A stretch of 64,000 bases of DNA from Micromonospora echinofusca (GCF_900091445.1 NZ_LT607733.1:1009501-1073500), one strand, 5' to 3'. Positions 7,847 through 17,987 are shown, counted from the stretch's first letter. The notes: a model not told the origin generated them from the sequence alone. Numbers and translations are program-made.

Positions 7847-9219
7847 CCGGGGCCGACGACCGCCTGTCGCGGATGGTGCGGACGGTCCAGGCGCAGGCCC
7901 GGGTGCCGGCGGTGTCGGCGGCCCTGCACCGGGCGGACCGCCCGCTCTGGACCTGTGCCGTCGGCGGGACCGGCAACGACACCGAGCTGGGGCCGGACAC
8001 CCGCTTCCGGATCGGGTCGGTCACGAAGACGTTCACCGCCGTGCTGACCCTCCAGTGCCGCGACGACGGCCTGCTCGACCTCGACGACCCGCTGGGCCGG
8101 CACCTGGACCTGCCAGCCCACGGCGAGCTGACCGTACGCCGGCTGCTGTCGCACACCGCCGGCCTGCAACGGGAGCCGTACGGCGACGTCTGGGACACCC
8201 TGCGCGCGCCCGACGTCGACGGGCTGGTCGCCGACCTGGCCCGGGCCGAGCGGGTGCTGCCCCCGGGCCGCCGCTACCACTACTCGAACCTCGGCATGGC
8301 GCTGCTCGGCCGGCTCGTCGGCCACCTGCGGGGCGGCACCTGGGCGGAGGTGCTCGCCGAGCGGGTGCTGACCCCGCTGGGGCTGGCCGGGACCTCGGTG
8401 ACGCCCGGGCCGTACGCCGCGACGGGGTTCCTGGTCGACGCCTACTCCGACGAGGCGCACCCCGAGCCGCCGACCGACTTCGGGGCGGTCGGCCCGGCGG
8501 CGCAGCTCTGGAGCACCGCCTCGGACATGGCCCGTTGGGCGGCCTTCCTCGCCGACCCGGCGGCGCTGGACCCGGCGGGCGCCGTGCTCGCCCCGGCGAC
8601 GCTCGACGAGATGCGCTGGCCGGCGACGGTCACCGACGAGACGCACTGGGCCGGCGGTTTCGGGCTGGGGCTGATCCTGGTGCCGCAGGGCAAGCGGATC
8701 ATGCACGTCGGCCACGACGGCGCGATGCCCGGGTTCCTGGCCGGCGTCTACGGCCGGCGGGGCGGGGAGGGCACCCCCGGCGCGATGGGGGTCGCCGTGC
8801 TCGGCTCCTCCGGCACCGCCGGCGAGGTCCTCGAACTGCCGCACCGGCTGCTGGCCGCCGCGGTCGAGCACGATCCCGCCGACATCACGCCGTGGCAGCC
8901 GGGCCCGCCCGCTCCCGAAGGCGTACGCGGGCTGCTCGGCCGCTGGTGGGGGGAGGGTTTCGAGTACGTCTTCTCCTGGCAGGGCGGCGAACTGCGGGCC
9001 CGGGGCGCCGACGACCCGGCGGGCAAGCCCCCCTCGGTCTTCGTCCCGCTGCCGGACCGGCCGGACGTGTTCCGTACGCTCTCGGGCCGGGAGGCGGGCG
9101 AACTGCTCCGGCTGACCAGGGACGAGCACGGCACGGTGGTCCGGATGCACTGGGCGACCTACCGGTTCACCCGCCACCAGGAGACCTTCGAGCGGTACGA
9201 CTTCCGGGCCGGCTCCTGA
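7843..9219 (+). CDS. Serine hydrolase, beta-lactamase (class C/esterase EstB) family
   Basis: 458 residues from GTG 7843 (VTGADDRLSRMVRTVQ). The catalytic SxxK is in RIGSVTKTF (about residue 65), the YxN motif is YSN in RYHYSNLG, and the third motif is HVGHDG. No signal peptide is seen, so the protein is probably cytoplasmic; such proteins are usually esterases or peptidases rather than antibiotic-destroying enzymes. A ~130-residue C-terminal extension beyond the hydrolase core resembles the small beta-rich domain often found in these proteins. Coupled to the HIT gene by a GTGA overlap. Confidence 0.85.
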   Translation: MTGADDRLSRMVRTVQAQARVPAVSAALHRADRPLWTCAVGGTGNDTELGPDTRFRIGSVTKTFTAVLTLQCRDDGLLDLDDPLGRHLDLPAHGELTVRRLLSHTAGLQREPYGDVWDTLRAPDVDGLVADLARAERVLPPGRRYHYSNLGMALLGRLVGHLRGGTWAEVLAERVLTPLGLAGTSVTPGPYAATGFLVDAYSDEAHPEPPTDFGAVGPAAQLWSTASDMARWAAFLADPAALDPAGAVLAPATLDEMRWPATVTDETHWAGGFGLGLILVPQGKRIMHVGHDGAMPGFLAGVYGRRGGEGTPGAMGVAVLGSSGTAGEVLELPHRLLAAAVEHDPADITPWQPGPPAPEGVRGLLGRWWGEGFEYVFSWQGGELRARGADDPAGKPPSVFVPLPDRPDVFRTLSGREAGELLRLTRDEHGTVVRMHWATYRFTRHQETFERYDFRAGS

Positions 9220-9232
9220 CGCACGTGCGAGC

Positions 9233-9264
9233 GGACGGGCCGGGGCCGGGCGGCCGCCCCGTCC
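9233..9264 (+). terminator. Possible terminator after the serine hydrolase
   Basis: Stem GGACGGG/CCCGTCC enclosing a GC-rich interior that can pair further, 14 bases after the hydrolase stop. No T-tract. Confidence 0.35.
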
Positions 9265-9427
9265 GTCGCCCCTGGGCGCTGCCGGTCCGCTCCGGCGTAC
9301 CCGGGGGAAATGGGCGGGGTGTCAGTGCCGTTGGAAAGATAAGATGGCAGGAACGTCAGCGCGCCGCGCCAGGCAGGCCCGGTGCCGAGATCGAGAGCAG
9401 GTGGCGCAGGGCCCCTCGGCCCGACCT

Positions 9428-10486
<1,059 letters not shown>

Positions 10487-10501
10487 ACCGAGGGAAGACT
10501 G

Positions 10502-10975
10502 TTGTCCATCGAGATCGCCAACGAGTCGGGTGTCGACGTCGACACCGACGCCGTGCTCGCCGTGGCCCGGCACGCCCTCGACGAGATGGGGGTCAACCCC
10601 CTCGCCGAGCTCTCCGTGCTGCTGGTCGACATCGACTACATGACCGAGCTCAACCATCGGTGGATGGGCGGCGACGGCCCGACCGACGTGCTCGCCTTCC
10701 CCATGGACGAGGGCAGCGTCGACCACGGGCCGGGTGAGACGTCCGCCGCCGGTGGCGAGCCCGCGTTGCTCGGCGACATCGTGCTGTGTCCGGAGGTGGC
10801 GGCGAAGCAGGCGGTCGCCGCCAGCCACACCGCCGCCGACGAGCTGCACCTGCTGACCGTCCACGGCGTGCTGCACCTGCTCGGCTACGACCACGCCGAG
10901 CCGGAGGAGGAACGGGAGATGTTCGCTCTCCAGGCCCGACTGCTGGCGAGCTGGCGGTCGACCCGGTCCCGGTGA
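10502..10975 (+). CDS. ybeY: Endoribonuclease YbeY (rRNA maturation RNase)
   Basis: 157 residues starting at TTG 10502 ([19 protein letters not shown]) with GAGGGA eight bases upstream. The zinc-binding signature [16 protein letters not shown] near the C-terminus is the YbeY HxxxHxxGxxH motif. Single-strand-specific metallo-RNase acting in 16S rRNA 3'-end maturation and ribosome quality control. It follows phoH by 15 bp and its stop codon overlaps the start of corC. Confidence 0.95.
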   Translation: MSIEIANESGVDVDTDAVLAVARHALDEMGVNPLAELSVLLVDIDYMTELNHRWMGGDGPTDVLAFPMDEGSVDHGPGETSAAGGEPALLGDIVLCPEVAAKQAVAASHTAADELHLLTVHGVLHLLGYDHAEPEEEREMFALQARLLASWRSTRSR

Positions 10976-12363
10976 TGACCTCCCCGACACTGGCGGCCGG
11001 CGCCACCGGCCTGCCCGATCTGCAACTGCTGGTCTTCGCGGCCGGCCTGGTGGTGCTGGCCGGCCTGATCGCCATGACCGAGGCGGCGCTGGCCGCGGTC
11101 TCGCCCGCCCGCGCCGCCGAACTGGCCCGTGACGGCGCGCGGGGCGCGCGGACGCTCCAGGCCGTCGCCGGGGACGTGGTGCGCCACCTCAACCTCCTGC
11201 TCCTGCTGCGGCTGCTCGCCGAGCTGACCGCCACCACCCTGGTGGCGCTGGTCGCGGTGGACACCTTCGGCGCGGGCTGGCGCGCGGCGCTGATCACCGC
11301 CGGCGCGATGACCGTGATCAGCTTCGTGGTGGTCGGCGTCGGCCCCCGGACCATCGGCCGGCAGCACGCGTACGTGGTCGGGCGCTCCGTGGCCCCGCTG
11401 GTGCGCTGGCTGGGCCGGGCGCTGAACCCGCTCGCCTCGCTGCTGATCCTCATCGGCAACGCGGTCACGCCGGGCCGGGGCTTCCGGGAGGGACCGTTCG
11501 CCACCCAGGTGGAGCTGCGCGAGCTGGTCGACCTGGCCGAGCAGCGCGGTGTCGTGGAGCACGGCGAGCGGCAGATGATCCACTCGGTCTTCGCGCTCGG
11601 CGACACCATCGCCCGTGAGGTGATGGTGCCGCGTACGGAGATGGTGTGGATCGAGGAGCGCAAGACGCTCTCCCAGGCGCTGGCGCTCTTCCTGCGCTCC
11701 GGCTTCTCCCGGATCCCGGTCATCGGCGAGAGCGTCGACGACGTGCTCGGCGTGCTCTACCTCAAGGACCTGATCCGGCACACCCAGGGCGGTGCCGCCG
11801 AGGACCGGCAGCTCCCCGTGGCCGAGCTGATGCGCCCCGCCACCTTCGTGCCCGAGTCCAAGCCGGTCGACGACCTGCTCTCGGAGATGCAGGCCGCCCG
11901 CAACCACCTGGTCATCGTCGTCGACGAGTACGGCGGCACCGGCGGGCTGGTCACCATCGAGGACATCCTGGAGGAGATCGTCGGAGAGATCACCGACGAG
12001 TACGATGTCGAGCGCCCGCCGGTCGAGCACCTCGACGACGGGGCGGTGCGGGTCACCGCACGGCTCCCGGTGGAGGACCTGGGCGAGCTGTTCGACACCG
12101 ACCTCCCCACCGACGAGGTGGAGACCGTCGGCGGCCTGCTCGCCCAGTCCCTGGGCCGGGTCCCGATCCCCGGGGCGCAGGCCGAGGTGGCCGGGCTCCG
12201 GCTGATCGCCGAGGGCACCACCGGCCGACGCAACCGGATCGACACCGTGCTGGTCAGCCGGGCGGAGTCGACCGACACCCACAACGGCCCGGGCCGCGGC
12301 GAGCACGCGGAGCACCGGGACGACCCGAACCGATCCGAGGAGAGGCAACCCGCCGATGCCTGA
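10975..12363 (+). CDS. CNNM/CorC family transporter-like protein (hemolysin family)
   Basis: 462 residues from ATG 10975 ([18 protein letters not shown]); GTG 10972 is the immediately preceding alternative. The N-terminal DUF21 domain has three or four hydrophobic helices (residues ~10-180, with the small-residue helix AAGLVVLAGLIAMTEAALAA). Paired CBS domains (about 205-330, REVMVPRTEMVWIEE and IVVDEYGGTGGLVTIEDILEE) and a CorC_HlyC domain follow. The family is associated with Mg2+/Co2+ efflux or homeostasis. Translation is coupled to ybeY, and the gene overlaps the following one by eight bases. Confidence 0.92.
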   Translation: MTSPTLAAGATGLPDLQLLVFAAGLVVLAGLIAMTEAALAAVSPARAAELARDGARGARTLQAVAGDVVRHLNLLLLLRLLAELTATTLVALVAVDTFGAGWRAALITAGAMTVISFVVVGVGPRTIGRQHAYVVGRSVAPLVRWLGRALNPLASLLILIGNAVTPGRGFREGPFATQVELRELVDLAEQRGVVEHGERQMIHSVFALGDTIAREVMVPRTEMVWIEERKTLSQALALFLRSGFSRIPVIGESVDDVLGVLYLKDLIRHTQGGAAEDRQLPVAELMRPATFVPESKPVDDLLSEMQAARNHLVIVVDEYGGTGGLVTIEDILEEIVGEITDEYDVERPPVEHLDDGAVRVTARLPVEDLGELFDTDLPTDEVETVGGLLAQSLGRVPIPGAQAEVAGLRLIAEGTTGRRNRIDTVLVSRAESTDTHNGPGRGEHAEHRDDPNRSEERQPADA

Positions 12364-12742
12364 GTCACCCGCCGTACCGGCCGCCCGGCCCACCCCGTCC
12401 GACCCGGTCGAGCTGAGCGCCGAGGACGGCAAGCTGGTCGTCCTGGCGCGGGGCGCACGTGGCCGGGTGGGCGCCGTGGAGGGCGCGGCGGTCCGCGACC
12501 AGGACGGTCGGACGTACGCCGCGGCCAGCGTCTCGTTGCCCTCGCTGACGATCACCGCGCTCCAGCTCGCGGTGGCCTCGGCGGCGGCGGCCGGCGCGAC
12601 CCGGCTGGAGGCCGCGGTGGTGGTCACCGAGGCGTCGACGCTGGACGGTGCCGGGCACGCGGCGGTACGCGACCTCGCCGCGGACGCGCCGATCCACGTG
12701 GCCGCCCCGGACGGGTCCGTCCTCGGCACGGTGGTCGAGTGA
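12356..12742 (+). CDS. Cytidine deaminase-like protein lacking zinc ligands
   Basis: 128 residues (MPESPAVPAARPTPSDPVEL). The middle resembles the cytidine deaminase fold: VEGAAVRDQDGRTYAAASV aligns with the substrate strand region and LTITALQLAVASAAAAGA with the helix that normally carries Cys/His-Ala-Glu. Here that position has no His-Ala-Glu and there is no downstream PCxxC, so no catalytic zinc site can form. Similar proteins lie between corC and era in other actinobacteria. Probably a non-catalytic paralogue with an unknown, perhaps regulatory or structural, role. Overlaps corC by 8 bp. Confidence 0.7.
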   Translation: MPESPAVPAARPTPSDPVELSAEDGKLVVLARGARGRVGAVEGAAVRDQDGRTYAAASVSLPSLTITALQLAVASAAAAGATRLEAAVVVTEASTLDGAGHAAVRDLAADAPIHVAAPDGSVLGTVVE

Positions 12743-12791
12743 GCGGGCGCGGCGGCGTGCCGCCTCGGAGCACCCGGAGCGGGGCGGCGGC

Positions 12792-13688
12792 GTGAGCGAC
12801 CTCCAGCCGCGCCCCTACCGGGCCGGATTCGCCTGTTTCGTCGGCCGGCCGAACGCCGGCAAGTCGACGTTGACCAACGCGATCGTCGGGCAGAAGATCG
12901 CCATCACCTCGAACAAGCCGCAGACGACCCGGCACATCATCCGGGCCGTCCTGCACCGCCCGGAGTCCCAGCTCGTGCTGGTCGACACCCCGGGCCTGCA
13001 CCGGCCCCGCACGCTGCTGGGCGAGCGCCTCAACGATTTGGTCCGGCAGACCTGGAGCGAGGTCGACGTGATCGGCCTCTGCATCCCGGCGGACGAGCCG
13101 ATCGGGCGGGGCGACCGGTTCATCACCGGCGAGCTGGCCGAGCTGAAGGCCACGGTGCTCGCGGTGGTCACGAAGACCGACCTGGTGGACCGCAAGCGGC
13201 TGGCCGAGCAGCTGCTCGCGGTCAGCGAGCTGGGCGAGTTCGCCGAGGTGGTGCCGGTCAGCGCGGTCTCCGGGCACCAGGTGGACACCCTGGTCGACGT
13301 GATGACCGGCTACCTGCCCGAGTCGCCGCAGCTCTATCCGGACGACATGCTCACCGACGACCCGGAGCAGGTGCTGGTCGCCGAGCTGATCCGGGAGGCC
13401 GCCCTGGAGGGCGTCCGCGACGAGCTGCCGCACTCCATCGCGGTGGTCGTCGAGGAGATGATCCCCGAGGGTCAGCTCACGAAGATCTACGCGGACCTCT
13501 ACGTCGAGCGGCCGAGCCAGAAGGCGATCGTGATCGGCCACCGGGCGAGCCGGCTCAAGCACGTCGGCACCACGGCCCGCCGGCAGATCGAGGAGCTGCT
13601 CGGCACCCGGGTCTACCTCGACCTGCACGTCCGGGTGGCGAAGGACTGGCAGCGGGATCCGAAGCAGCTGCGCAAGCTGGGCTTCTGA
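12792..13688 (+). CDS. era: GTPase Era
   Basis: 298 residues from GTG 12792 (VSDLQPRPYRAGFACFVG). G1 GRPNAGKST, G3 DTPG, G4 TKTD, and a C-terminal KH domain (around EEMIPEGQLTKIYADLYVE through GHRASRLKHVG). Era binds the 3' end of 16S rRNA via the KH domain and assists 30S assembly. This fits the run phoH-ybeY-corC-cdd-like-era, all tightly spaced and probably one operon for ribosome maturation and membrane homeostasis. GGAGCGGGG precedes the start. Confidence 0.96.
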   Translation: MSDLQPRPYRAGFACFVGRPNAGKSTLTNAIVGQKIAITSNKPQTTRHIIRAVLHRPESQLVLVDTPGLHRPRTLLGERLNDLVRQTWSEVDVIGLCIPADEPIGRGDRFITGELAELKATVLAVVTKTDLVDRKRLAEQLLAVSELGEFAEVVPVSAVSGHQVDTLVDVMTGYLPESPQLYPDDMLTDDPEQVLVAELIREAALEGVRDELPHSIAVVVEEMIPEGQLTKIYADLYVERPSQKAIVIGHRASRLKHVGTTARRQIEELLGTRVYLDLHVRVAKDWQRDPKQLRKLGF

Positions 13689-13691
13689 CGC

Positions 13692-13724
13692 CGGGGGTCG
13701 GGGCGCGGCGCGTCCCGGCCCCCG
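13692..13724 (+). terminator. Hairpin terminator after era
   Basis: Long GC stem formed by CGGGGGTCGGGGCGC and GCGTCCCGGCCCCCG with a 3-nt loop and two mismatches, starting four bases past the era stop. No T-tract. The rest of the interval to 13865 holds no gene; no promoter box is clear there. Confidence 0.6.
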
Positions 13725-13864
13725 AGCCCGTCCGGCGCATGATCGGTATCGGTCGGACGTATGGAAGATGTCACCTTCTGGTGGGTCCCCTTCTGTTTGT
13801 CGCGCTCGGCCCGGAGGGTAGGGGATAGGACAGCCCCCGTATTCCCGGACATAGATGCAGGCTG

Positions 13865-15052
13865 ATGCGAAACCGATACCTGGACCTGCTCCGCTTCCTG
13901 GCCATCGTTCGAGTCGTCGTCTACCACGTCACCGGTTGGGCCACGCTGACCCTCGTCTTCCCGGCGATGTCGGTGATGTTCGCGCTCGCCGGCTCGCTGA
14001 TGGCGGCCTCGCTGCACCGGTGGGGACCGGGGGCGGTCGTCCGCCGGTTGCGGCGACTGTTGCCGTCGCTCTGGGTGCTCGCCGCCGTCTTCGTACCGGC
14101 CATGCTGCTCACCGGGCTGCCCCTGAGCCCGAAGGTGCTGCTCTGGATCTTCCCCATCGCCGACCCGCCGGCCAACGGCTGGGGTGCGATCGCGCTCAGC
14201 GTGATCTGGTACCTGCGCGACTACCTCTGGTTCGTGCTCGCCTCGCCGGTGGCCCTGTGGCTGTTCCGGCGCGCACCGGTGCCCACCCTCGTCGCCCCGT
14301 ACGCCCTGCTCGCGGCGGCCGAACTGGGCCTGCTCCCGGCGCTGCCCGTGGCGCTGCAGCATTTCGGGCTCTACTTCGGGGCCTGGCTGCTCGGCTTCGC
14401 CCACCAGGCCGGCATGCTGCGCCGCCTCGCCAACCGGGTGCTGGTGCCGGTCGCGCTGGCCCTCGCCGCCGCCGGTGCCGCCTGGATCGTCACCCACCCC
14501 GGTCCCCGCGGGTACGACCTGAACGACAACCCTTTGGGCAACGCGCTCTGGTCGGCGGCGTTCGTCCTCGTGCTGCTCGGCCGGGGGCCCGCGAGCGCGC
14601 CGTGGGTGGACCGCAGCGCCGCGTTCGGCCGGGTGGTGACCGTGTTCAACCGGCGGGCGCTGACCGTCTACCTGTGGCACATGCCGTTCGTGGTGGCGCT
14701 CACCCCGCTGGTCGACGTGGTGGGCTGGTCGCACCAGGACCCGGTCGGCCTGGCGATCCGGGTGGTGCTCGTCTTCGCGCTGGTCGCCGCGGTCACCGCC
14801 CTGGTCGGCTGGGTGGAGGACGTGGCGGCGCGCAGGCCGCCGGAGCTGGTCCCCGGCCGCGCCCGCCCCGCCCCGGCCACCGTCCGCGCGGCTGCCGGTC
14901 GCACCGGCGGTGGTCCGGGCGCCACCCGCGCGGCTGCCGGCCGGCCGGCCGACCGTCCCGACACCGCCCGCCCGGTCGGCGCCCCGGCCACGGGGCGGGC
15001 GGCGGTGCCGGCGCCCCGGGAGCCGGAGACCGTCGAGATCAGCGCTGGGTGA
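13865..15052 (+). CDS. Acyltransferase 3 family membrane protein
   Basis: 395 residues (MRNRYLDLLRFLAIVRVVVYHV). The opening RxxxLDxLRFxAIxxVVxYH is the acyltransferase-3 signature with the catalytic His in VVYHVTGW. About ten transmembrane segments follow (residues ~10-330), then a ~60-residue Ala/Pro/Arg/Thr-rich C-terminal tail likely in the cytoplasm. The family O-acylates cell-surface sugars or other lipids; the acceptor is not predictable. Its stop overlaps the convergent DUF4097 gene by 14 bp. Confidence 0.88.
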   Translation: MRNRYLDLLRFLAIVRVVVYHVTGWATLTLVFPAMSVMFALAGSLMAASLHRWGPGAVVRRLRRLLPSLWVLAAVFVPAMLLTGLPLSPKVLLWIFPIADPPANGWGAIALSVIWYLRDYLWFVLASPVALWLFRRAPVPTLVAPYALLAAAELGLLPALPVALQHFGLYFGAWLLGFAHQAGMLRRLANRVLVPVALALAAAGAAWIVTHPGPRGYDLNDNPLGNALWSAAFVLVLLGRGPASAPWVDRSAAFGRVVTVFNRRALTVYLWHMPFVVALTPLVDVVGWSHQDPVGLAIRVVLVFALVAAVTALVGWVEDVAARRPPELVPGRARPAPATVRAAAGRTGGGPGATRAAAGRPADRPDTARPVGAPATGRAAVPAPREPETVEISAG

Positions 15053-15869
15053 CCGTCACGTTGCCGCTGCCCGTGGAGAGGTCGAGCACCAGCGTGGCGG
15101 ACGGGTCGTCGGTGACGCCCAGCTCGGCGTCGCCGCTGTCGGTGCTGGAGCGGACCCGGTAGCGACCCGCCGGCACGACCAGCTCGACGTTGCCGCTGGA
15201 GGCGTGCACCCGCGCCGAGGCGGGCGTCGTGAGGTCGACGGTGACGTCACCGGAGCCTGTCTCCGCGTCCACCCCGCCGTCGAGGCGGTGCCCGGTGATG
15301 TCGCCCGACGAGGTACGCAGCGTGACCGCGCCCGCGGCCTCGTCGACCTCGACGTTGCCGGAGCCGGTCTGTGCGCGTACGGGCCCGGTGGCGCCGGCCA
15401 CCTGGATGTTGCCGGAGCCGGTCTCCGCGCGTACGGGGCCGCTGGCGGCGGTCACCCGGATGTTGCCGGAGCCGAGCCGCATCTCCACCGGGCCCACCCT
15501 GCTCAGGTCGACGTCACCGGAGCCGGTCTCGCCCTTCACGCTCACCCCGTCCGGGGCGGTGACCTCGTAGGAGACGCTGCACCGGGAGCCGCAGTCGGTG
15601 TCCAGCACCAGTTCGCCGCCCTTGACCTCGTACGTCGCGGCGGGCTGGCCGCCCTGGTAACGCACCACCCGCTTGATCCGCACCTCGTCCTGCGCGCCGA
15701 TGGCGCGTACGGTCACGTCGCCGGCCCCCGGGAGCACCCGGATGCTGCTGATCCGGACCGCCTCGGTGTTGTCGTAGTCGAGCCGGCGGAAGGACAGGTT
15801 GTCGCACCCGGCGGTGACGATCAGGGTGGTGGCCGCAGCGAGCGCGGCGGCGGTGCGGTGCAGAGCCAT
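15039..15869 (-). CDS. DUF4097-type repeat lipoprotein
   Basis: 276 residues from ATG 15869. A lipoprotein signal peptide is clear: MALHRTAAALAAATTLIVTAGC with the lipobox TAGC. After it comes a right-handed beta-helix-like repeat (SGNIRVTAASGPVRAETG, SGNIQVAGATGPVRAQTG, SGNVEVDEAAGAVTLRTSSG), about 19 residues per turn, matching DUF4097/putative adhesin proteins. Predicted to be anchored on the outer face of the membrane; function unknown. TAGCGT at 15876-15881 lies six bases before the ATG, suggesting leaderless transcription. Confidence 0.82.
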   Translation of the reverse strand: MALHRTAAALAAATTLIVTAGCDNLSFRRLDYDNTEAVRISSIRVLPGAGDVTVRAIGAQDEVRIKRVVRYQGGQPAATYEVKGGELVLDTDCGSRCSVSYEVTAPDGVSVKGETGSGDVDLSRVGPVEMRLGSGNIRVTAASGPVRAETGSGNIQVAGATGPVRAQTGSGNVEVDEAAGAVTLRTSSGDITGHRLDGGVDAETGSGDVTVDLTTPASARVHASSGNVELVVPAGRYRVRSSTDSGDAELGVTDDPSATLVLDLSTGSGNVTVTQR

Positions 15870-15875
15870 GCGAGC

Positions 15876-15881
15876 ACGCTA
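15876..15881 (-). promoter_or_regulatory. Probable -10 box (TAGCGT), leaderless, for the DUF4097 gene
   Basis: TAGCGT on the minus strand, six bases before ATG 15869. Confidence 0.5.
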
Positions 15882-15969
15882 CGAGGCGTGACGGCCCCCG
15901 CGCATCGGGGTTCGGCACGTGGACACCCCGAGCTGACCCTGATTCCGCACCCCGAGAGAGAATGGTCCG

Positions 15970-16812
15970 ATGGCCGGGTACCGCCGACAGCTCTACCGCG
16001 ACGACGCGGTGGTCCTGCGCGTGCAGAAGCTCGGCGAATCCGACCGGATCATCACCCTGCTCACCCGCCGGCACGGCCGGCTGCGCGCGGTGGCCCGGGG
16101 GATCCGCCGCACCAGCAGCAAGTTCGGCGCCCGGCTGGAGCCCTTCGGCCACGTGGACGTCCAGCTCGCCGGTGACCCGAAGGGCAACCACGGCAGTTCG
16201 CTGCACACGGTCAGCCAGGTCGAGGGCATCGACCTCTACGGCAAGCGGTTCCTCGGCGACTACTCCCGCTACACGGCCGCCAGCGCGATCGCCGAGACCG
16301 CCGAGCGGCTCACCCCCGTCGAGCGGGAACCGTCGCTGCGGCTGTTCCAGCTCACCCTGGGCGCGCTGCGGGCGCTCGCCGAGGGCAGCCACGCCACCAC
16401 CCTGGTGCTCGACGCGTACCTGCTGCGGGGCATGGCGCTGGCCGGCTGGGCGCCGGCGCTGACCGCCTGCGCCGTGTGTGGCACGCCGGGGCGGCACCGG
16501 GCGTTCTCCGTACCGGCCGGGGGCGCGGTCTGCCCGGACTGCCGGCCGCCGGGCGCGGCCCACCCCGCCCCGGCCACCGTCGACCTGATGTCCGCGCTGA
16601 CCACCGGCGACTGGCGGGTCGCCGACGCCACCGAGGCAGGCGTACGCCGGGAGTGCAGCGGCCTGGTCGCGGCGCACCTGCAATGGCACCTGGAGCGCGC
16701 GCTACGCTCGCTGCCGCTGGTCGACCGGGGCGCCCCGACGGCCGGCCCGGTCCCGTCGCCGCCCGGCGCCGGCTCCGGTGCGGACAGCGTGAGCAGGGGG
16801 AGGACGGAGTGA
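15970..16812 (+). CDS. recO: DNA repair protein RecO
   Basis: 280 residues ([20 protein letters not shown]). The N-terminal OB fold contains [24 protein letters not shown], the standard RecO opening. A C-terminal four-cysteine zinc site is [16 protein letters not shown] followed by CPDCRP. RecO mediates RecA loading on SSB-coated DNA with RecR. It overlaps uppS by four bases (GTGA), as in other actinobacteria. The C-terminal tail after residue ~255 is low complexity. Confidence 0.95.
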   Translation: MAGYRRQLYRDDAVVLRVQKLGESDRIITLLTRRHGRLRAVARGIRRTSSKFGARLEPFGHVDVQLAGDPKGNHGSSLHTVSQVEGIDLYGKRFLGDYSRYTAASAIAETAERLTPVEREPSLRLFQLTLGALRALAEGSHATTLVLDAYLLRGMALAGWAPALTACAVCGTPGRHRAFSVPAGGAVCPDCRPPGAAHPAPATVDLMSALTTGDWRVADATEAGVRRECSGLVAAHLQWHLERALRSLPLVDRGAPTAGPVPSPPGAGSGADSVSRGRTE

Positions 16813-17621
16813 TCCGATCGTTGAGGGCCGGGCGTCGTGAGCCGGTGCCGCCGACACCACACCCGTCGGGCGCCCGACCGCCGGCCCTGCCCGCCGACGC
16901 GGTGCCGAAGCACGTCGCCGTCGTGATGGACGGCAACGGCCGGTGGGCCAAGGAGCGTGGACTGCCCCGCACCAAGGGCCACGAGGCGGGCGAGTTCTCC
17001 CTCTTCGACACGGTCGAGGGCGCCATCGAGCTGGGCATCCCCTACCTGTCGGCGTACGCCTTCTCCACGGAGAACTGGCGGCGCTCGCCGGACGAGGTCC
17101 GGTTCCTGATGGGCTTCAACCGCGACGTCATCCGCCGCCGCCGCGACCAGTTGGTCGACCTGGGGGTGCGGGTGGTCTGGTCCGGCCGGGCCGGCCGGCT
17201 GTGGAAGAGCGTCATCTCCGAGTTGCAGACGGCCGAGGAGATGTCGCGGGGCAACTCGACGCTGACCCTCCAGTTCTGCGTCAACTACGGCGGGCAGGCC
17301 GAGATCGCCGACGCCGCCGCCGCCATCGCCCGCGACGTCGCGGCGGGCCGGCTGGACCCGGAGAAGGTCAACGAGAAGACCGTCGCGAAGTACCTCTACC
17401 ACCCGGAGATCCCCGAGGTGGACCTGTTCCTGCGGCCCTCGGGCGAGGAACGGATCTCCAACTTCCTGCTCTGGCAGACCGCGTACGCCGAGCTGATCTT
17501 CCTCGACACGCTCTGGCCCGACTTCGACCGCCGTCACCTCTGGTACGCCTGCGAGCTGTACGCCCAGCGGGACCGGCGCTTCGGTGGGGCGCTGCCCAAC
17601 CCGGTCGCCCCGCCGAGCTGA
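16809..17621 (+). CDS. uppS: Isoprenyl transferase (undecaprenyl/decaprenyl diphosphate synthase)
   Basis: 270 residues from GTG 16809 ([18 protein letters not shown]). Cis-prenyltransferase motifs: [20 protein letters not shown] with the catalytic Asp, [17 protein letters not shown], and the C-terminal [21 protein letters not shown] region with the IPP-binding arginines. It makes the long-chain polyprenyl phosphate lipid carrier for peptidoglycan precursors at the membrane. Translation is coupled to recO. Chain length cannot be read from sequence. Confidence 0.94.
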   Translation: MIRSLRAGRREPVPPTPHPSGARPPALPADAVPKHVAVVMDGNGRWAKERGLPRTKGHEAGEFSLFDTVEGAIELGIPYLSAYAFSTENWRRSPDEVRFLMGFNRDVIRRRRDQLVDLGVRVVWSGRAGRLWKSVISELQTAEEMSRGNSTLTLQFCVNYGGQAEIADAAAAIARDVAAGRLDPEKVNEKTVAKYLYHPEIPEVDLFLRPSGEERISNFLLWQTAYAELIFLDTLWPDFDRRHLWYACELYAQRDRRFGGALPNPVAPPS

Positions 17622-17685
17622 GGCTTACCGCCCGGTCGTACGGGGTACCACGGTGGTCAGCAGCCACCGACGGAGGTGAACCCAC

Positions 17686-17871
17686 ATGATCCAGAAGCGT
17701 ATTGCCCAGTGGGCGATGATGGCCGTCGCCGTGCCGTTGGCGGCGGCCGGCGCGCGCCGGCTCAGCCACACCCTGGAGGCCCGACGCGGCCCATCCGGAA
17801 TGAGCCGCCTGCTCACCAAGGGCGCCGACATGCTCCGCCCGCAGAAGGCCAAGCGCCGCCGTTTCTTCTGA
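17686..17871 (+). CDS. Small basic hydrophobic-start protein, hypothetical
   Basis: 61 residues: MIQKRIAQWAMMAVAVPLAA, then GARRLSHTLEARRGPSGMSR, ending QKAKRRRFF. One N-terminal transmembrane segment and a strongly basic C-terminus suggest a small membrane-anchored protein with a cytoplasmic tail touching nucleic acid or phospholipid. The ribosome-binding site GGAGGT ends nine bases before ATG, and third-position GC is high, so it is very likely real. I do not recognise a named family. A long inverted repeat follows 30 bases after its stop. Confidence 0.7.
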   Translation: MIQKRIAQWAMMAVAVPLAAAGARRLSHTLEARRGPSGMSRLLTKGADMLRPQKAKRRRFF

Positions 17872-17900
17872 CCCCCACCCGCCCCACCCATCCCGCGTGG

Positions 17901-17970
17901 CGATCATGCAGTTGTGGTGCCCCGCGAAAGCCCTGTGACCGGTCTTTCGCCCACCACGAGTGCATGATCG
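17901..17970. repeat. Long imperfect inverted repeat with CGATCATGCA ends (copy A)
   Basis: Left arm CGATCATGCAGTTGTGGTGC (17901-17920) and right arm CCACCACGAGTGCATGATCG (17951-17970), with three mismatches. Inside, GCGAAAG (17924-17930) pairs with CTTTCGC (17944-17950). It lies between the convergent 61-aa gene and gnd, so a bidirectional terminator is the simplest reading. A near-identical element occurs at 29809-29878. Confidence 0.85.
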
Positions 17971-17987
17971 ACCGCTGGGTGGGTGGG

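Noticed and set aside
13735..13760. GCATGATCGG near 13738 as a fourth CGATCATG repeat
   Set aside because: Only a single half-site of eight bases without a partner arm nearby.
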